From Myxocyprinus asiaticus (lineage: Eukaryota; Chordata; Actinopteri; Cypriniformes; Catostomidae): a DNA stretch of 64,000 nt. Location of the stretch: contig NC_059373.1 of the NCBI RefSeq assembly GCF_019703515.2, positions 12,559,281 through 12,623,280 on the forward strand. The letters are read 5' to 3'. Below are positions 1-11,840 of the stretch, one piece after another (within the stretch, counting starts at the first letter, position 1; the number at the start of each line of letters is the position of its first letter). The notes under the pieces were generated by a model, which was given only the letters and a program-made list of their open reading frames with translations, did not search any database and was not told the DNA's origin. Position numbers and translations under genes: made by a program.

Positions 1-920
1 ACAGACACCTAAAGGAAGGGTTAACCTAAAATGAAAAATGTCATCAAGAGACCAAAATTTAAGTCGTTATTCACTGAAAATCGTACCCATCACTGCAGCC
101 CTTAAATCTCATTCTTCATTTCACATATTCAAACTGGCATGCAAAGTTCGGTTGTGACAAATGCTATGCATCAACATGTCATTTTTAAACCTGAATGCGA
201 ACACGGGTGACATTTCACAGCTTAAGTGGAGGAAAACAGTATCAGTAAATATAGACAAAGATTTCAGCCAAATGCTGACCGGTCCAAGTGGAAAAATTGT
301 TACAAATTCCAAAACCAGATGCAACCAAGCCAAGAAATTGAAATATACCATTCAGACTTACTGTGAAACTCAGGGGCGTATTTATTATTTATGAATTTAT
401 GGTTTATTTGTTAGGGACAGATACAATATACATAGATAAACTGAGAACAGCTATCCATTGCAAGTATCATAGTGTTTATAGCAAATGCTAATTTGCAACA
501 CCCCGTCCCTAGAAAAGTAGTAGTAACCATTATAGTAGTATCTCATATTTGACAAAGAGATTAAGGGATATTTAATTCTTTAACTCTTTGGTTCTGGCTG
601 ACTGGACCAATGTTTGAAATGTTTGACAGCAGTCATTAAATTATATGATAATTCTTCTTCTGTTTAATATGAACATTTTCATTCATACATGGTTGCTACA
701 TTTTAGTTCTAATTATAAAAGTTCTATGATAAAAAGTGCTTGATCGACTGATGTTTCTTAGTTCCGTTGATATGCTTTCTTTCAAATGATATAACATATT
801 CTTAAAAATTCTTTCAAACTTTTGTACTGTGAAGAGAGGCTGATGAGATTTAGAATGTGCCCCCCTCTAGACCGTTCTTGTACGCCCCTAGTGAAACTGT
901 TTAGAATTCAAGCAAAAACC
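1..920. other. Probable cndp2 intron, AT-rich
   Basis: Low-complexity AT-rich sequence downstream of the cndp2 exon 2 donor. No exon, recognisable repeat end or RNA gene was seen. The short ORFs here have no recognisable similarity. Confidence 0.4.
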
Positions 921-923
921 CAC

Positions 924-1307
924 CTTCTGCATGCCTATGTCAACCATCTCAACAGTTCCCCCAAGTCTCTCAATGTCTTTGGCTGCTATCTCCATCATTT
1001 TTTTTATTTCTCCTCGTTTCTCTGGCCAGGCAGACACACTCTGTACAGCAACCCATTGTGCCAGGCGCTTCAAACAAACATTTATACATTGTGTTTACAT
1101 ATAAATTTACTCCATAAACACAGTGTGTTTGTGTATGTGTGTGTGTGTATTATATATACATGTATGTGCCACTTGCTTGGCATCAACATATTCCAATATT
1201 AAAAACATCTGGAAAAAAATGAAAGAGGAAGAAAATTCAATTCTATACCTCAACATATTGGTCCTGGTGCTCATCCACATATTAAAGAGAATTGGAAGGA
1301 AAGACAT
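924..1307 (-). pseudogene. cndp2: Carnosine dipeptidase (cndp2-like), first two coding exons with a frameshift
   Basis: These are two exons of an M20-family cytosolic dipeptidase (CNDP2/CNDP1 type), which hydrolyses carnosine-like dipeptides. Coding exon 1 (1307-1249) starts MSFLPILF and exon 2 (1067-924) encodes 48 residues including [16 protein letters not shown] and [11 protein letters not shown], very close to what I remember of vertebrate CNDP2. Exon 2 ends at AAG|gtgggt. Exon 1 is 59 bases long. After LF it matches YVDEHQDQYVE only if one base is missing from the following Lys codon, so the frame into exon 2 is broken. The intron between them is only about 180 bases and holds a TG/TA microsatellite. 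The acceptor before exon 2 (tttgaag) has a weak pyrimidine tract. No further exon was found at 1-920, so the metal-binding domain lies beyond the left edge or is lost. It could be a pseudogene, an indel allele or an assembly error. Gene family is fairly sure; CNDP2 versus CNDP1 is less so. Confidence 0.6.
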
Positions 1308-1667
1308 TGCTGCTCCACAGTGATCCAATCACACAGTGACAGTGGCAGAAGACCAACTGACATTTAGAAAAGATTTTAGGTGTGTTGAGTTCAACTGCAC
1401 CTCTATAGAGGACAAAGTCTGCCAATATTAAAAATAAATAAATACATACTGTGCTCTGTATTTGTAAATAAATGTAAATAATGAAAAATATTGTACATAG
1501 TAATAAATTAATTCATTTTCAAATATGATGTTAGTGAGTATTTATATGTCTGAAAATCTTGGCAGACAATCTGAACAGAAACCACAACATGAACAGATCT
1601 GATCAAAGAAACTTTGACATGGACAAAAAGCAGTGTGTGTACATGAATGATTCAGTATTTATCTTAT

Positions 1668-1980
1668 TTAAAGGGATAGATCTCCCAAAAATGAAAATGT
1701 TCCCATTATTTACTCACCCTCATGCCATCCCAGATGTGTATGCTTTCTTCTGCTGAACACAAATTAAGATTTTTAGAAGAATATCTCAACTCTGCAGGTC
1801 CATACAATGCAAGTGAATGGTGATCAGACCTTTGTAGCACCAAAATTCACATAAAGGAAACATAAAAGTATCCATATGACCCCAGTGTTTAAATCCATAT
1901 CTTCAGAAGCGATACAATATGTGTGGATGAGAAGCAGATAAACATGTAAGTCCCTTTTTACCCTAAATCAGTTCGAAAGA
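1668..1980. repeat. Half copy of the TTAA fold-back element
   Basis: It starts TTAAAGGGATAGATCTCCC and continues with the family's left arm (ACTCACCCTCATGCCATCC, AGAAGAATATCTCA, ACAATGCAAGTGAATGG). The opposite arm is missing, so this is a single-armed remnant. It lies between cndp2 and txnl4a. Confidence 0.8.
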
Positions 1981-2264
1981 TCATAAATATACTTACACAG
2001 GAATCACAATCACGGGAATGAGCATAGTTGTTAAATTATAGAGAAGTAACACATCTATTTGACTCGAACTTTTCACAGGTATATTATACAATTTTAAAAT
2101 GCACGTCCATACACATCTGTGGCTATATATCAAGTCTGTATTCTCGCATTTAATTTTGTCAACCACAAAATGAAACTGTGACCTCCAACCTTGACTTAAC
2201 TCTGGAGCACTCTGAGCCTGATTGCTGCCCCTGAAGTAAAAACACGCCACCTCATTAACATACA

Positions 2265-2460
2265 TACTGAAAAAAAAAAAAAAAATAAGAATAAATGAAT
2301 ACATTTATTAAAAATAAATATTGGAATATATATTAAAAAAAAATAAATGTGAAAATAAATAAATGTATAAATGAGGAAATTAAAAACAAGTGGAAATAAA
2401 TAAATGTGGAAATGTATAATTAATACATAAATAAGGAAATAAAAGTATAAAAAATATTGT
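2265..2460. repeat. A-rich degenerate AAATAAATG repeat
   Basis: A run of about 17 A followed by many variants of AAATAAATG. Low complexity, no coding signal. Confidence 0.7.
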
Positions 2461-2710
2461 CCAATTTTTTAATGCATTTATTTATATGTACTCTTTTCTT
2501 TCATTGTTTTACACTTATTTAGAAATATGTATTTTAATATTGGCTTACTTGGTCCTCCATAGCAGTTGGGGGAGGAGTTGAAAGAGCCGTATTTAAACAG
2601 CATCGTGCTGCGCAGCGACTTAATTTCTGTCAGTCAGTCATTTTCTTTGTTAAGATGGGTTAATGTAGGCATAACAAATTCCCAAATTATCAATAAAGCA
2701 ATTATCAGTT

Positions 2711-2905
2711 CAAAGGAATATCTGGATTCAATACAAGTTAAGCTCAATTGACAGCATTTGTGGCATAATGTTGGTTACCACAAAAACTAATTTCGACTTG
2801 CCCCTCCTTTTCTTTAAAAAAAAAAAAAAAAAAAGCAAAAATCGAGGTTACAGTGAAGCAATGAATGGCAGTGAATGTGGCCAATTTTTGAATAGTTTAA
2901 TCCAA
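2711..2905. repeat. Half copy of the second fold-back family
   Basis: It begins AAAGGAATATCTGGATTCAA and contains the family markers CAAGTTAAGCTCAATTGACA and GGCATAATGTTGGTTACCAC, matching one arm of the full copies at 11049-11640 and 26814-27450. Only one arm is recognisable. Confidence 0.7.
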
Positions 2906-3488
2906 AAGGAGGCAGCTCTTCCAAATCAAAAGACTTCATAAGTTCGTATAGACATACTGTATAGGATAAAGTATAAATATTGGAGCTCAATACTTGGGGT
3001 ATATAAGGGTCACCATATACAAATACTTTTAAAGTGGAAAGACATGTTTAAGTAACATTTCTAAGCAAATACATATGAAAAAATAACTACTTCAGCAAAT
3101 GCTTTTTACACATTCACTTGTTACTTAACTTTATTCAGTTTTTCACAAGATTTCATAACATGAACTATTCTATTGCTATTTGAGTATTATTCTGCTTTTA
3201 GTAAACAAATGGTGTATATCTTAGAGCTACAGTATAATGTTAGTGCATATTTCACAAATAAATCTCCTTTGTGATTGTCTTGAAGCAGTCAATGTAGGCC
3301 CATGCTGCAACAAACCCACCCATAATAAAACATTGTTCTTGCTGCAGCTCATCAATAAAGGCAATTCATTTTGATTTTTGGCACATATTTAGTTTTGATT
3401 TGGGTATTTATTATGGATAAAATGAACTAATAGCATTGCCAGGAAAAAATAGAGCTTGAAAACACAAACAGCAGAAACACATTAAACA

Positions 3489-3494
3489 TTTATT
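3489..3494 (-). terminator. txnl4a: Candidate txnl4a polyadenylation signal
   Basis: AATAAA on the minus strand, about 240 bases past the stop codon. The 3'UTR includes a run of about 24 A on the plus strand (3698-3721). Confidence 0.45.
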
Positions 3495-3735
3495 AATTCC
3501 TTTAAAATAAAGTGGCATTTTCAGAAGAACAAAACTAGAAAAGACATGTTTCTGATGATTATAATTGCAACAGTGTAAAAACATTTAAATACAGTTGTAA
3601 ATCCCAGATAAGGCCATTAAATAATCCAAATGACCTTATTACTGAATGCTCGGATCTTGTCCAACCAAGATGTTGATGAAAAGAAAAAATGTAATAAAAA
3701 AAAAAAAAAAAAAAAAAAAAATAGGAGCACAGAGA

Positions 3736-6700
3736 TCAGTATCTATATTTTGTGGAGTAGTCTTTAGGGGAAACCACAAGACCTCTTCCTTTCCTCGCCC
3801 CCCTGTAAACTGTCTCAACAATGTCAATCATTTCCTGCTTGTCCTCCATGGTCCAGTTTATTTTATTGTTGTTACCAGTGCCAAGATCAATCATGATGTG
3901 CTTGTTCCTGAGATACACATAGAAAAGCATAAACAGGCATGTTATAAAGAAAAGTATGCATCATAAAACTAGCACCACCTTTAAGAAAACCGTGCCTGTG
4001 GGCCGTGAATAAAAAGGTTTCTTTTTTTATTCTACTTGAATTCTCCGCTAGGGGGGAGACAACTCTATATACACAAGACCTTCAACACATGCAAAATTAC
4101 AAATCCTTGCAATAAAGGCCTAAACCATTTAGATATGTAGTAGTCTTTAATTTAAAGAACTTAAGTTATAAATGCACATTGTTCACAAATAATTACAAAT
4201 GTAGTTCTTGACAATGTAGTCTTAAAGGGATAGTTCACCCAAAAGTGAAAATTCTCTTATCATTTACCCACCCTCATGCCATCCCAGATGTGTATGGCTT
4301 TCTTCAGCAGAACACAAAAGATTTTTAGAAGAATCTCTCAGCTCTGTTGTTCTATACAATGCAAGTGAATGGTGGCCAGAACTTTGAAGCTCCAAAAAGT
4401 ACATAAAGGCAGCATAAAACTAATACATTAGACTCCATTAATGGTTAAATATATGGTATATGGTTAAATATAACCATATATGGTTAAATCCATGTCTTCT
4501 AAAGTGATGCAAATCAGTTTTGGGTGAGAACAGACCAAAATTTAGCTCTTTTTTTCACTGTACGTCTTGTCATTGTGGTCTCTAGGCACGATGCTTTTAC
4601 ACTTCCTAGTGCTTCATGCATGCGCAGAGCCAAAGTCTTTTTACCAAGTCAGTTCACTCGGCAGCCATCTTTAAAATGCTCCCAGACAGCTATTGTTTTG
4701 TAAACACACAGCATATAAGTGCAGATCCTATATACTTGAATGGGGAAAGAGCGAAATCTCCAAAATGGTTGGTCAAGGTTACGATCAAAGTATTTATTTC
4801 AAATCAGCAGTAAAATCTGACAACAGTGGTATCATAAATTGTTCTTTTTTAGCTCATTACACAAAAAAACGAAATTTTCAACTGAAATGTGCATACGCAA
4901 TTTCCCACAAACATATCATGATTTATAAAAAATAAACCCATAAATGTGCGCACCGTCCGGACACTCTTGGCTGTGCATACGCACTCTTCTACTGGTGTGT
5001 GTGAATTGACGACTCCAGCTGGACAAATAATGAACTGAACAGACTGATTATTCTTGATTTTCATTTAGAATAAAAAAAACTATGTAGTTAAGCACTTGAA
5101 ACAGAAGTAATCGTTAAGCCAATAGAAGGCTATATTATTTGTATGTTTTTTGAATATAAAATACCAGTCAAATATAAAATCTTAGTAATGCGATGATATC
5201 AGACAATGCTGCACAAAGAATTTTAATAATTTTCGTTTCGTTTATAGTACTAAATATTTAACTTCTCAATAAAAACACACTTAAAACGATTTAAAAGTTT
5301 TTCTGAGAAGCAAAATTGCTTAGGTTAGATTTATGTCTGCAAAGATGAAAACATTTTACCAAGTGTTACTCAAGATATATTCTTTGAAAACAAGTTCATA
5401 TCTTAATAAATAATGTTTCTTCATGGTGCAGCATCTAACCTTTGGGCACATGTGACATTTACAGTCTTATCTCTTATAATACGATTTCTAATACCGTTAA
5501 ACACAGTAATCACGTGTCTGGATGGTGAAATGCATATGGTAATTGTATGCAGATAATTATATGCATAGTAAAAACAGCCGTTTTACACTCCATATATGGT
5601 TATTTTGGGGAGGAGACGGGGTGGGGAATGAATCACGTGCATGTAAGCACAATCTTCCGCTAGCTGGGATTTATTTATTTTTTTTGTTTATATTTATTTC
5701 TTTATTTTTTTGTGCGTATGCAAAATCTGACTTTTGTGCTTACACTTTTAGGAAGAAATCTGAGTTTTATACATGAGGCCCCTGGGCCGCATTAAGGTGC
5801 TGCGAGGCCCCGGGCCTTACTATTTCGCTGGGCCCTTGCCAGTCCCCAGGAGTTTGGGGCCCCCTGCAGCCACGGGGCTTAAGCCCCGGTAAGCCCATGC
5901 ATTAATGTGGCTTTGGATGAGACTCATCTCTGCTAAATAGTTTCCGGCAGAGCGCTAGATGGCGCAAGGAAGTGTAATCGAGCTTTAAAACATGATCGTG
6001 CCAAGAGACTGCAATGACAAGATGTAAAGTGAAAAAGGAGTTGCCGTTTGGTCTGTTCTCATCCAAAACCAATTGGATCGCTTCAGAAGACATGGATTTA
6101 ACCACTGGAGTTTTATGGATTACTTTTATGCTGCCTTTATGAGCTTCAAAGTTTTGGTCACCATTCACTTGCTTTGTATGGACCTACAGAGCTGAGATAT
6201 TCTTCTAAAAATCATTCTTCGTATGTGTTCTACGGAATAAAAAAAGTCATACACGTCTGGGGTGGCTTGAGGGTCAGTAAAAGATGACAGAATTTTCATT
6301 TTTGGGTGAAATATTTCTTTAATGAATGTACCAGGTCAAAAAGGATAAGCTCAATCGATATAATTTTTGGCACTAATTGGACTCACTTTAGTCACTGTTT
6401 TAATAACAAATAATTAATGGATATTACTCAAGCAAATGTGGTCTATGTAGACATTGTGTTGCTACCTTAAGGCTTACCTGAAAAAGAACATGACTGTGCA
6501 AGGGTCATACAACTCATACATCTTGTTGAAATCTGGCACCTCTGTGATGTCCACGAGGTAAATGACTGCAAAATTCTTTACCTAAGGAAACATTTGATAT
6601 TTAAGCACAAAAACAGACCAAAACTTTGATACAATAATGTTACAATGTTGATAATTCCCAAAGCAACGCTGTAAAGTTTCAAAGACAGGTCAACCCGATC

Positions 6701-6926
6701 TATTCGTACACCAAATACTCAATTAGCTGATGTAACGTTTTCACATTGTTTAGATGTTAGAAAACGAAAATACCTTCTCTGCCATGCTGTACAAAACCTC
6801 ATCCATTTTCATACATGTAGGGTCCCAGTCGTGGCCAAAGCGGATAACAATCACACGATCCTCTTCGGATAAAATAGCCTGGTCAACCTGCCAGCCATTG
6901 TGAAGGTGAGGGAGCATGTACGACAT
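3736..6926 (-). CDS. txnl4a: Thioredoxin-like 4A (DIM1/U5-15kD), spliceosomal protein
   Basis: A component of the U5 snRNP needed for pre-mRNA splicing in the nucleus. Coding exons are 6926-6774, 6581-6478 and 3907-3736 (153+104+172 = 429 bases), giving 142 residues plus TGA, the expected length for this extremely conserved protein. It starts MSYMLPHLHNGWQVDQ; the fold follows as VRFGHDWDPTCMKMDEVL, VIYLVDITEVPDFNKMYELY and MFFFRNKHIMIDLGTGNNNK, and it ends PKDYSTKYRY. It has a thioredoxin fold without a redox CxxC pair, as the family does. All junctions are GT-AG. An acceptor (ctttttag) at 6951-6952 shows a 5'UTR intron upstream of the ATG. Intron 2 (2.57 kb) is largely a fold-back transposon with another repeat inside it. 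The identification is essentially certain. Confidence 0.97.
4222..6322. mobile_element. TTAA fold-back element in txnl4a intron 2, expanded
   Basis: Left arm 4222-4680 (TTAAAGGGATAGTTCACCC) and right arm about 5920-6322 (ending GGGTGAAATATTTCTTTAA) are inverted relatives of each other, with TTAA at both outer ends. The 1.2 kb between them is not part of the family: it includes a copy of an unnamed dispersed repeat (4640-4860) and a GC-rich patch (5776-5895). It lies wholly inside txnl4a intron 2. Confidence 0.8.
4640..4860 (+). repeat. Unnamed dispersed repeat, copy 1
   Basis: Contains GTCAGTTCACTCGGCAGCCA, CCAAAATGGTTGGTCAAGGT and TTCAAATCAGCAGTAAAATC. Related copies are at 26560-26790 (opposite strand) and 34480-34660 (same strand). 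I could not assign it to a named family. Confidence 0.65.
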
Positions 6927-7289
6927 TTTGATGAAGATCCAAATATACTCCTAAAAAGCACACGACAAGTTGGTGTAATACTTACGTGCATACAAACCAT
7001 ACAGATCTAAGCATGGAGTAAATAACCCCTTAGTAAAGCATTTCCACTAAGTTATAGTATAAAAAAATACGATACTGATTGTTTACATTTTACATTTAGC
7101 TTTGTTTCTAGTTAGCTATTAGCATTGAAAATTCTGGAAAATATTGACAAGAAATTACAGGTTGTCCATAATTAATTGGATCTAGATCTACAAAGACACG
7201 AAATTTAAATTGCGAATCTTACCTTACAATATAAATTAGGCTTTAAATGTTTGGAATAATTGTGCGTTCTGTGATTTTATTAGTTTGTA

Positions 7290-7460
7290 AGAGCGCTTTC
7301 TTGTATTTACGTACTGAACCGAGGGCTGCTAGTGGACAATGCTTGTAAACGTTAAACGGATACGATGTCACTATCGCCCTCTCCTGGATTGGAGCGCTCC
7401 AGAAGTTTCCAGAAAGAGAGTAGCGCCATATTTAATATTTGGCGGGAATGAAAAAGAGGC
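7290..7460 (-). promoter_or_regulatory. txnl4a: Probable txnl4a promoter and non-coding first exon
   Basis: Upstream of the txnl4a 5'UTR acceptor. It contains a consensus E2F-type site TTTGGCGGGAA (7438-7448) and a possible splice donor on the minus strand (CAgtacgtaa, near 7305-7315) that could pair with the acceptor at 6951. No TATA box is evident. Assignment rests on position and motifs only. Confidence 0.4.
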
Positions 7461-7583
7461 TGTGATGGGTAGATTTACAGTCTCTTCAATGGTGTGATAC
7501 AAATTTACATTTACACAATTCATGTTGGTTTTTTGTCGTTTTTAAGTTTTTTTTTTTATTATTGTTTTTTTATGTACTATATA

Positions 7584-8432
7584 CAGGGTTGGGGGGTAAC
7601 AAAATATATGTAACGGGATTACATATTTAAAATACAAAATATAAGTAACTGTATTCCACTACAGTTACAAATTAAATCATTGGTAATTAGAATACTGTTA
7701 CATTCAAAAAGTATTTTGATTACTGAAGAGATTACTTTGCATTTTATTGTCATTTGTTTCATTTAATATTTAGTCTTTTCAGATGGAAAACATTTATACA
7801 TATAAATGATGCGATCCAAAGTGCATTTGAACAGCGGTGAAACACTTTCTTATGATGTGTTACATTCATACGAGCAGACAGAGAAGTAAGTTTGAAGTAA
7901 GTTTAGAACAGAAGAAATAGAAATAGACCTTGTGTAAATTGTCAGCTTTACGCTAAGCTAAAATGCTATTTCTAGCCATTTTACATGTACATGTTACCAG
8001 GCACGATCATATTTTTTTTAATCAAGAAAATTCACGTTAGATCATAATTTATTTTTTCTAGTAATACCTTTGATATTAGGGCAAAAACCGTATTCTTGAT
8101 CATTTTTGTATTGTTTTCCTGTAAAAATATCTAAAAATCCTTAAAACAAGATCAGTTTGATTTATCTTGTTTTAGAAACTACACTGCATAAGATATTTAG
8201 GTTTTTCAGAGAATGTATTTTTAACATGTGTATTTTGTCTTACTGTACTGGCAGAGTTTTTATAGTCAAAACAAGTGAAAAAATCTACCAGTGCTGAAGA
8301 AGTCATCCAAAGTATTTAGAATACGCTTCTGACTTTGAGTAATCTAACAAAATACGTTACAAATTACATTTTACAGCATGTATTCTGTAATCTGTAGTTG
8401 AATACATTTCAAAAGTAACCCTCCCAACCCTG
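7584..8432. mobile_element. Non-autonomous hAT-like element (CAGGGTTGGG ends)
   Basis: Terminal inverted repeats CAGGGTTGGGGGGTAAC and GTAACCCTCCCAACCCTG bound 849 bases with no transposase. The flanks actatata and agtatata match at 7 of 8 positions, compatible with an 8-bp hAT target duplication, although the AT-rich target makes this weak. The interior is full of variants of GTAATCTGTTAC. Confidence 0.7.
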
Positions 8433-8433
8433 A

Positions 8434-8472
<39 letters not shown>
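8434..8472. repeat. (TA)n microsatellite
   Basis: Uninterrupted TA dinucleotides, serving as target for the adjacent Tc1 element. Confidence 0.95.
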
Positions 8473-8475
<3 letters not shown>

Positions 8476-9194
8476 TGGCGGCCAAAAGTTTGGAATAATG
8501 TACAGATTTTGCTGTTTCGGAAGGAAATTGGTACTTTAATTAACCAAAGTGGCATTCAACTGATCACAAAGTATAGTCGGGACATTACTGATGTAAAAAA
8601 CAGCACCGTCACTATTTGAAAAAAGTCATTTTTGATTAAATCTAGACAGGTCCCATTTCCAGCAGCCATCACTCAAACACCTTATCTTTGAGTAATCATG
8701 CTAAATTGCAAATTTGGTACTAGAAAATCACTTGCCATTATATCAAACACTACTGAAAGCTATTTGTTTCGTTAAATGAAGCTTAACATTGTGTAAACAG
8801 ACATTGGACAACAGATAATTGGAAAAGAGTGTTATGGATCTTAACCCCTTTGAGCATTTGTGGGATCAGCTAGACTGTAAGGTGCGTGAGAAGTACCCGA
8901 CAAGACAGCCACATCTATAGCAAGTGCTACAGGAAGCGTGGGGTGAAATGTCACCTGAGTATCTGGACAAACTGACAACTAGAATGCCAAGGATCTGCAA
9001 AGCTGTCATTGCTGCACGTGGAGGATGTTTTGATGAGAATTCTTTGAAGTAGTTTAAGAAGTTCTGAACATTTTTTTCAAATTGTAATAGTAATTTTTCA
9101 TGTTATTAATGTCCTGACTATACATTGTGATCAGTTAAATGCCAGTTTGGTGAATAAAAGTACCAATTTCATTCCAAACTTTGGGCCGCCAGTG
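8473..9194 (+). mobile_element. Tc1-like element, internally deleted (GGCGGCCAAAAGTTTGG family)
   Basis: Ends CACTGGCGGCCAAAAGTTTG and CAAACTTTGGGCCGCCAGTG are inverted repeats flanked by TA. Only the C-terminal part of the transposase is left: around 8840-9050 the translation reads PFEHLWDQLDCKVREKYPT, then a stop, then VLQEAWGEMSPEYLDKL. The N-terminal DNA-binding part is deleted. The same family occurs at 22309-24644. Confidence 0.88.
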
Positions 9195-9202
9195 TATATA
9201 TG

Positions 9203-10470
9203 TATATAAACTCAGCAAAAAAAAAGAAACGTCTCTTTTTCAGGACACTGTATTTTAAAGATAATTATGTAAAAATCCAAATAACTTAAGTTTTTCCTTG
9301 CTTGTTCAATGAACCATAAACAATTCATGAACATGCACCTGTGGAATGGTCATTAAGACACTAACAGCTTACAGATGGTAGGCAATTAAGGTCACAGTTA
9401 TAAAAACTTAGGACACTAAAGAGACCTTTCTACTGACTCTGAAAAACACTAAAAGAAAGATGCCCAGGGTCCCTGCTCATCTGCGCAAACGTGCCTTTGG
9501 CATGCTGCATGGAGGCATGAGGACTGCAGATGTGTCCAGGGCAATAAATTGCAATGTCCGTACTGTGAGACGCCTAAGACAGCACTACAGGGAGACAGGA
9601 AGGACAGCTGATCCTCATCGCAGTGGCAGACCACGTGTAACAACACCTGCACATGATCGGTACATCCGAATATCACACCTGCGGGACAGGATGGCAACAA
9701 CAACAGCCCAAGTTACACCAGGAATGCACAATCCCTCCATCAGTGCTCAGACTGTCCACAATAGGCTGAGAGAGGCTGTACTGAAGGCTTGTAGGCCTGT
9801 TGTCACCAGACATCACCGGCAACAACGTTGAATATGGCTGGACCAGACAGGACTGGCAAAGTGCTCTTCACTGACGAGTCACGGACTCGCTTTTATCATT
9901 GAAGGAATGAACATTACACCGAGGCCTGTCCTCTGGAGCGGGATGAATTTGGAGTTGGAGGGTCAGTCATGGTCTGCGACGGTGTCACAGAATCATCGGA
10001 CTGAGCTTGTTGTCATGGCAGGCAATCTCAACGCTGTGCGTTACAGGGAAGGCATCCTCCTCTCTCATGTGGTGCCCTTCCTGCAGGCTCATCCTGAAAT
10101 GACCCTCCAGCATGACAATGCCACCAGCCATACTGCCTGTTCTGTGTGTGATTTCCTGCAAGACAGGAATGTCAGTGTTCTGCCATGGCCAGCGAAGAGC
10201 CCGGATCTCAATCCCATTGAGCACGTCTGGGACCTGTTGGATCGGAGGGTGAGGGTGAGGGCTAGGGCCAGAAATATCCGGGAACTTGCAAGTGCCTTGA
10301 TGGAAGAGTGGGGTAAGATCTTACAGCAAGAACTGGCAAATCTGGTGCAGTCCATGAGGAGGAGATGCACTGCAGTACTTAATGCAGCTGGTGGCCACAC
10401 CAGATACTGACTGTTACTTTTGATTTTGACCCCCCCCCCCCCCCTTTCTTTTTTTGCTGAGTTTATATAT
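9203..10470 (+). mobile_element. Tc1-like transposon (ACTCAGCAAAAAAAG family)
   Basis: Inverted ends TATATAAACTCAGCAAAAA and TTTTTGCTGAGTTTATATA bound about 1.27 kb. The element sits immediately beside the 8473-9194 Tc1, sharing the TA-rich flank. It carries a decayed transposase gene on the plus strand. A half copy of the same family is at 59658-60298. Confidence 0.9.
9460..10410 (+). pseudogene. Broken Tc1 transposase
   Basis: The first segment (9460-9831) encodes a helix-turn-helix DNA-binding region (MPRVPAHLRKRAFGMLHGGM, then VRTVRRLRQHYRETGR and a GRPR AT-hook-like motif at SGRPRVTT), then stops at TGA 9829-9831. The catalytic part continues in other frames, including a remnant of the DE region (FTDESR in the frame near 9870), QHDNATSHTA and [21 protein letters not shown], which hold the second and third acidic residues of a DDE transposase. 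At least one stop or frameshift separates the segments, so no active enzyme is expected. Confidence 0.88.
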
Positions 10471-10508
10471 ATTCTAATCTTCATTCCCATTAGACTCTAA
10501 AGAAGTAA

Positions 10509-10986
10509 CATTACTGTGCAAAAGTCTTAGGCATATTAGATGTTTCACAAAAACTTTCGTCTTAAAATTAGACAAGGTTATTTTATATCTCTGAGTCAAT
10601 AAGATATATTAATTTTATTTCCTTTTACAAATACAGTAGAACGGAATAACAAAGGTACGGCCCCAACAGAGCCCAGATCTCAACATTGAGTCTGTCTGGG
10701 ATCACATGAAGAGACAGAAGCAATTGAGACAAATACATTAACTGTTTCTATGCTAGTTTCCTAGAAGCTTGGAACGAATATGCTGCCAACAACCGGAAAA
10801 ACTGTACATAGGAGAATTCGTGCTGCTTAAAGGCAGAGGTTGGTCACATCAAATATTGTTTTTTGTTGTTTTACTGCACTTTGCATTGTTAAATTATAAA
10901 TTAAAAAAATGTATCCATGGCGATAATTGTAAAAACTTTCTCACTTTACGTTTTTTACAACTGCCTAAAGCTTTTGCACAGCACTG
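10509..10986 (+). mobile_element. Internally deleted Tc1-like element (CTGTGCAAAAGTCTTAGGCA family)
   Basis: Left end TTACTGTGCAAAAGTCTTAG and right end TGCCTAAAGCTTTTGCACAG are inverted relatives. Inside, only a scrap of transposase is left (SPDLNIESVWDHMKRQKQL in translation near 10670-10730). A partial copy of the same family starts at 58969. Confidence 0.8.
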
Positions 10987-11048
10987 TTTTTCTTGTAGCC
11001 AACTACAGCAGTATTATAGAATATTTTCATTATAAAGTGGACAAAGTA

Positions 11049-11640
11049 CAGGGTTCAATATAAGTTAAGCTCAATCGATAGCATAATGTCGATTACCAGA
11101 AAAATTAATTCCGACTCAGTCCTCCTTTCAAAAAAGCAAAAATCACGGTTACAGTGTGGCACTTAAGAGTGGAAGTGAATGGGGGTAAATTTTTTAACGT
11201 TAAAATACTGTTTCAAAAGTATTACAAGACATTAAGGATATGCATGTAAAAATGATTTTAGTGTGATAAAATAGCTTACTAATCTTTTCTGTGTAAAGTT
11301 ATAGCCAGTTTCAAAACTTTGTTACCATGATGATGTAATGTCAACAAACCCTAAAATGACTGTAAAAATTACAATTTAAACAAATTTACAGCTCAAATAA
11401 TACATGAGTTTTAACAAAAGAATTAATGTAAATGCTTTTATAAAATTGTACGCTCCACATTTCTGTTTAAACCCTCCAAAAATTGGCCATTCACTTCCAT
11501 TGTGTCACACAGATTTTTATTTATTTTCTATTTTTTTTTAAGGAGAAATTAGTCTAAATAAATGTTTGTGGTAATCAACATTATGCCACAAATGCTGTCG
11601 ATTGAGCTTAACTTGAATTGAACCCGGAACATTCCTTTAA
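11049..11640. mobile_element. Second fold-back family, full palindromic copy
   Basis: The left arm (GGGTTCAATATAAGTTAAGC, TCAATCGATAGCATAATGTC) is repeated inverted on the right (GGCATAATG and GCTTAAC elements read backwards), ending GAACCCGGAACATTCCTTTAA. About 590 bases, no coding capacity. Other copies: 2711-2905 (half), 26814-27450 (full), 43974-44130 (half). Confidence 0.82.
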
Positions 11641-11668
11641 AGCAATTTTTTTTTTCTCTTAGTGAGAG

Positions 11669-11840
11669 TTAAAGGGATGGTTTCCCCAAAAAATGAGAAT
11701 TAGTTTGAAATGCACTCACATTTTTGTCCTTCCAAACTCATATGATGTTTTCTTCCAAGGAACACAAGGAAATATGGTGAATGTTAATAATTTTTTTTTC
11801 CATACAATGAAAGTAAATAAGTTTCCAATGTTTCAGAAGG
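11669..11840. repeat. Diverged half fold-back element
   Basis: Starts TTAAAGGGATGGTTTCCCC and has the order of motifs of the TTAA fold-back left arm, but with different wording (CATATGATGTTTTCTTCC, CCATACAATGAAAGT). It looks like a sister subfamily. Confidence 0.55.
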
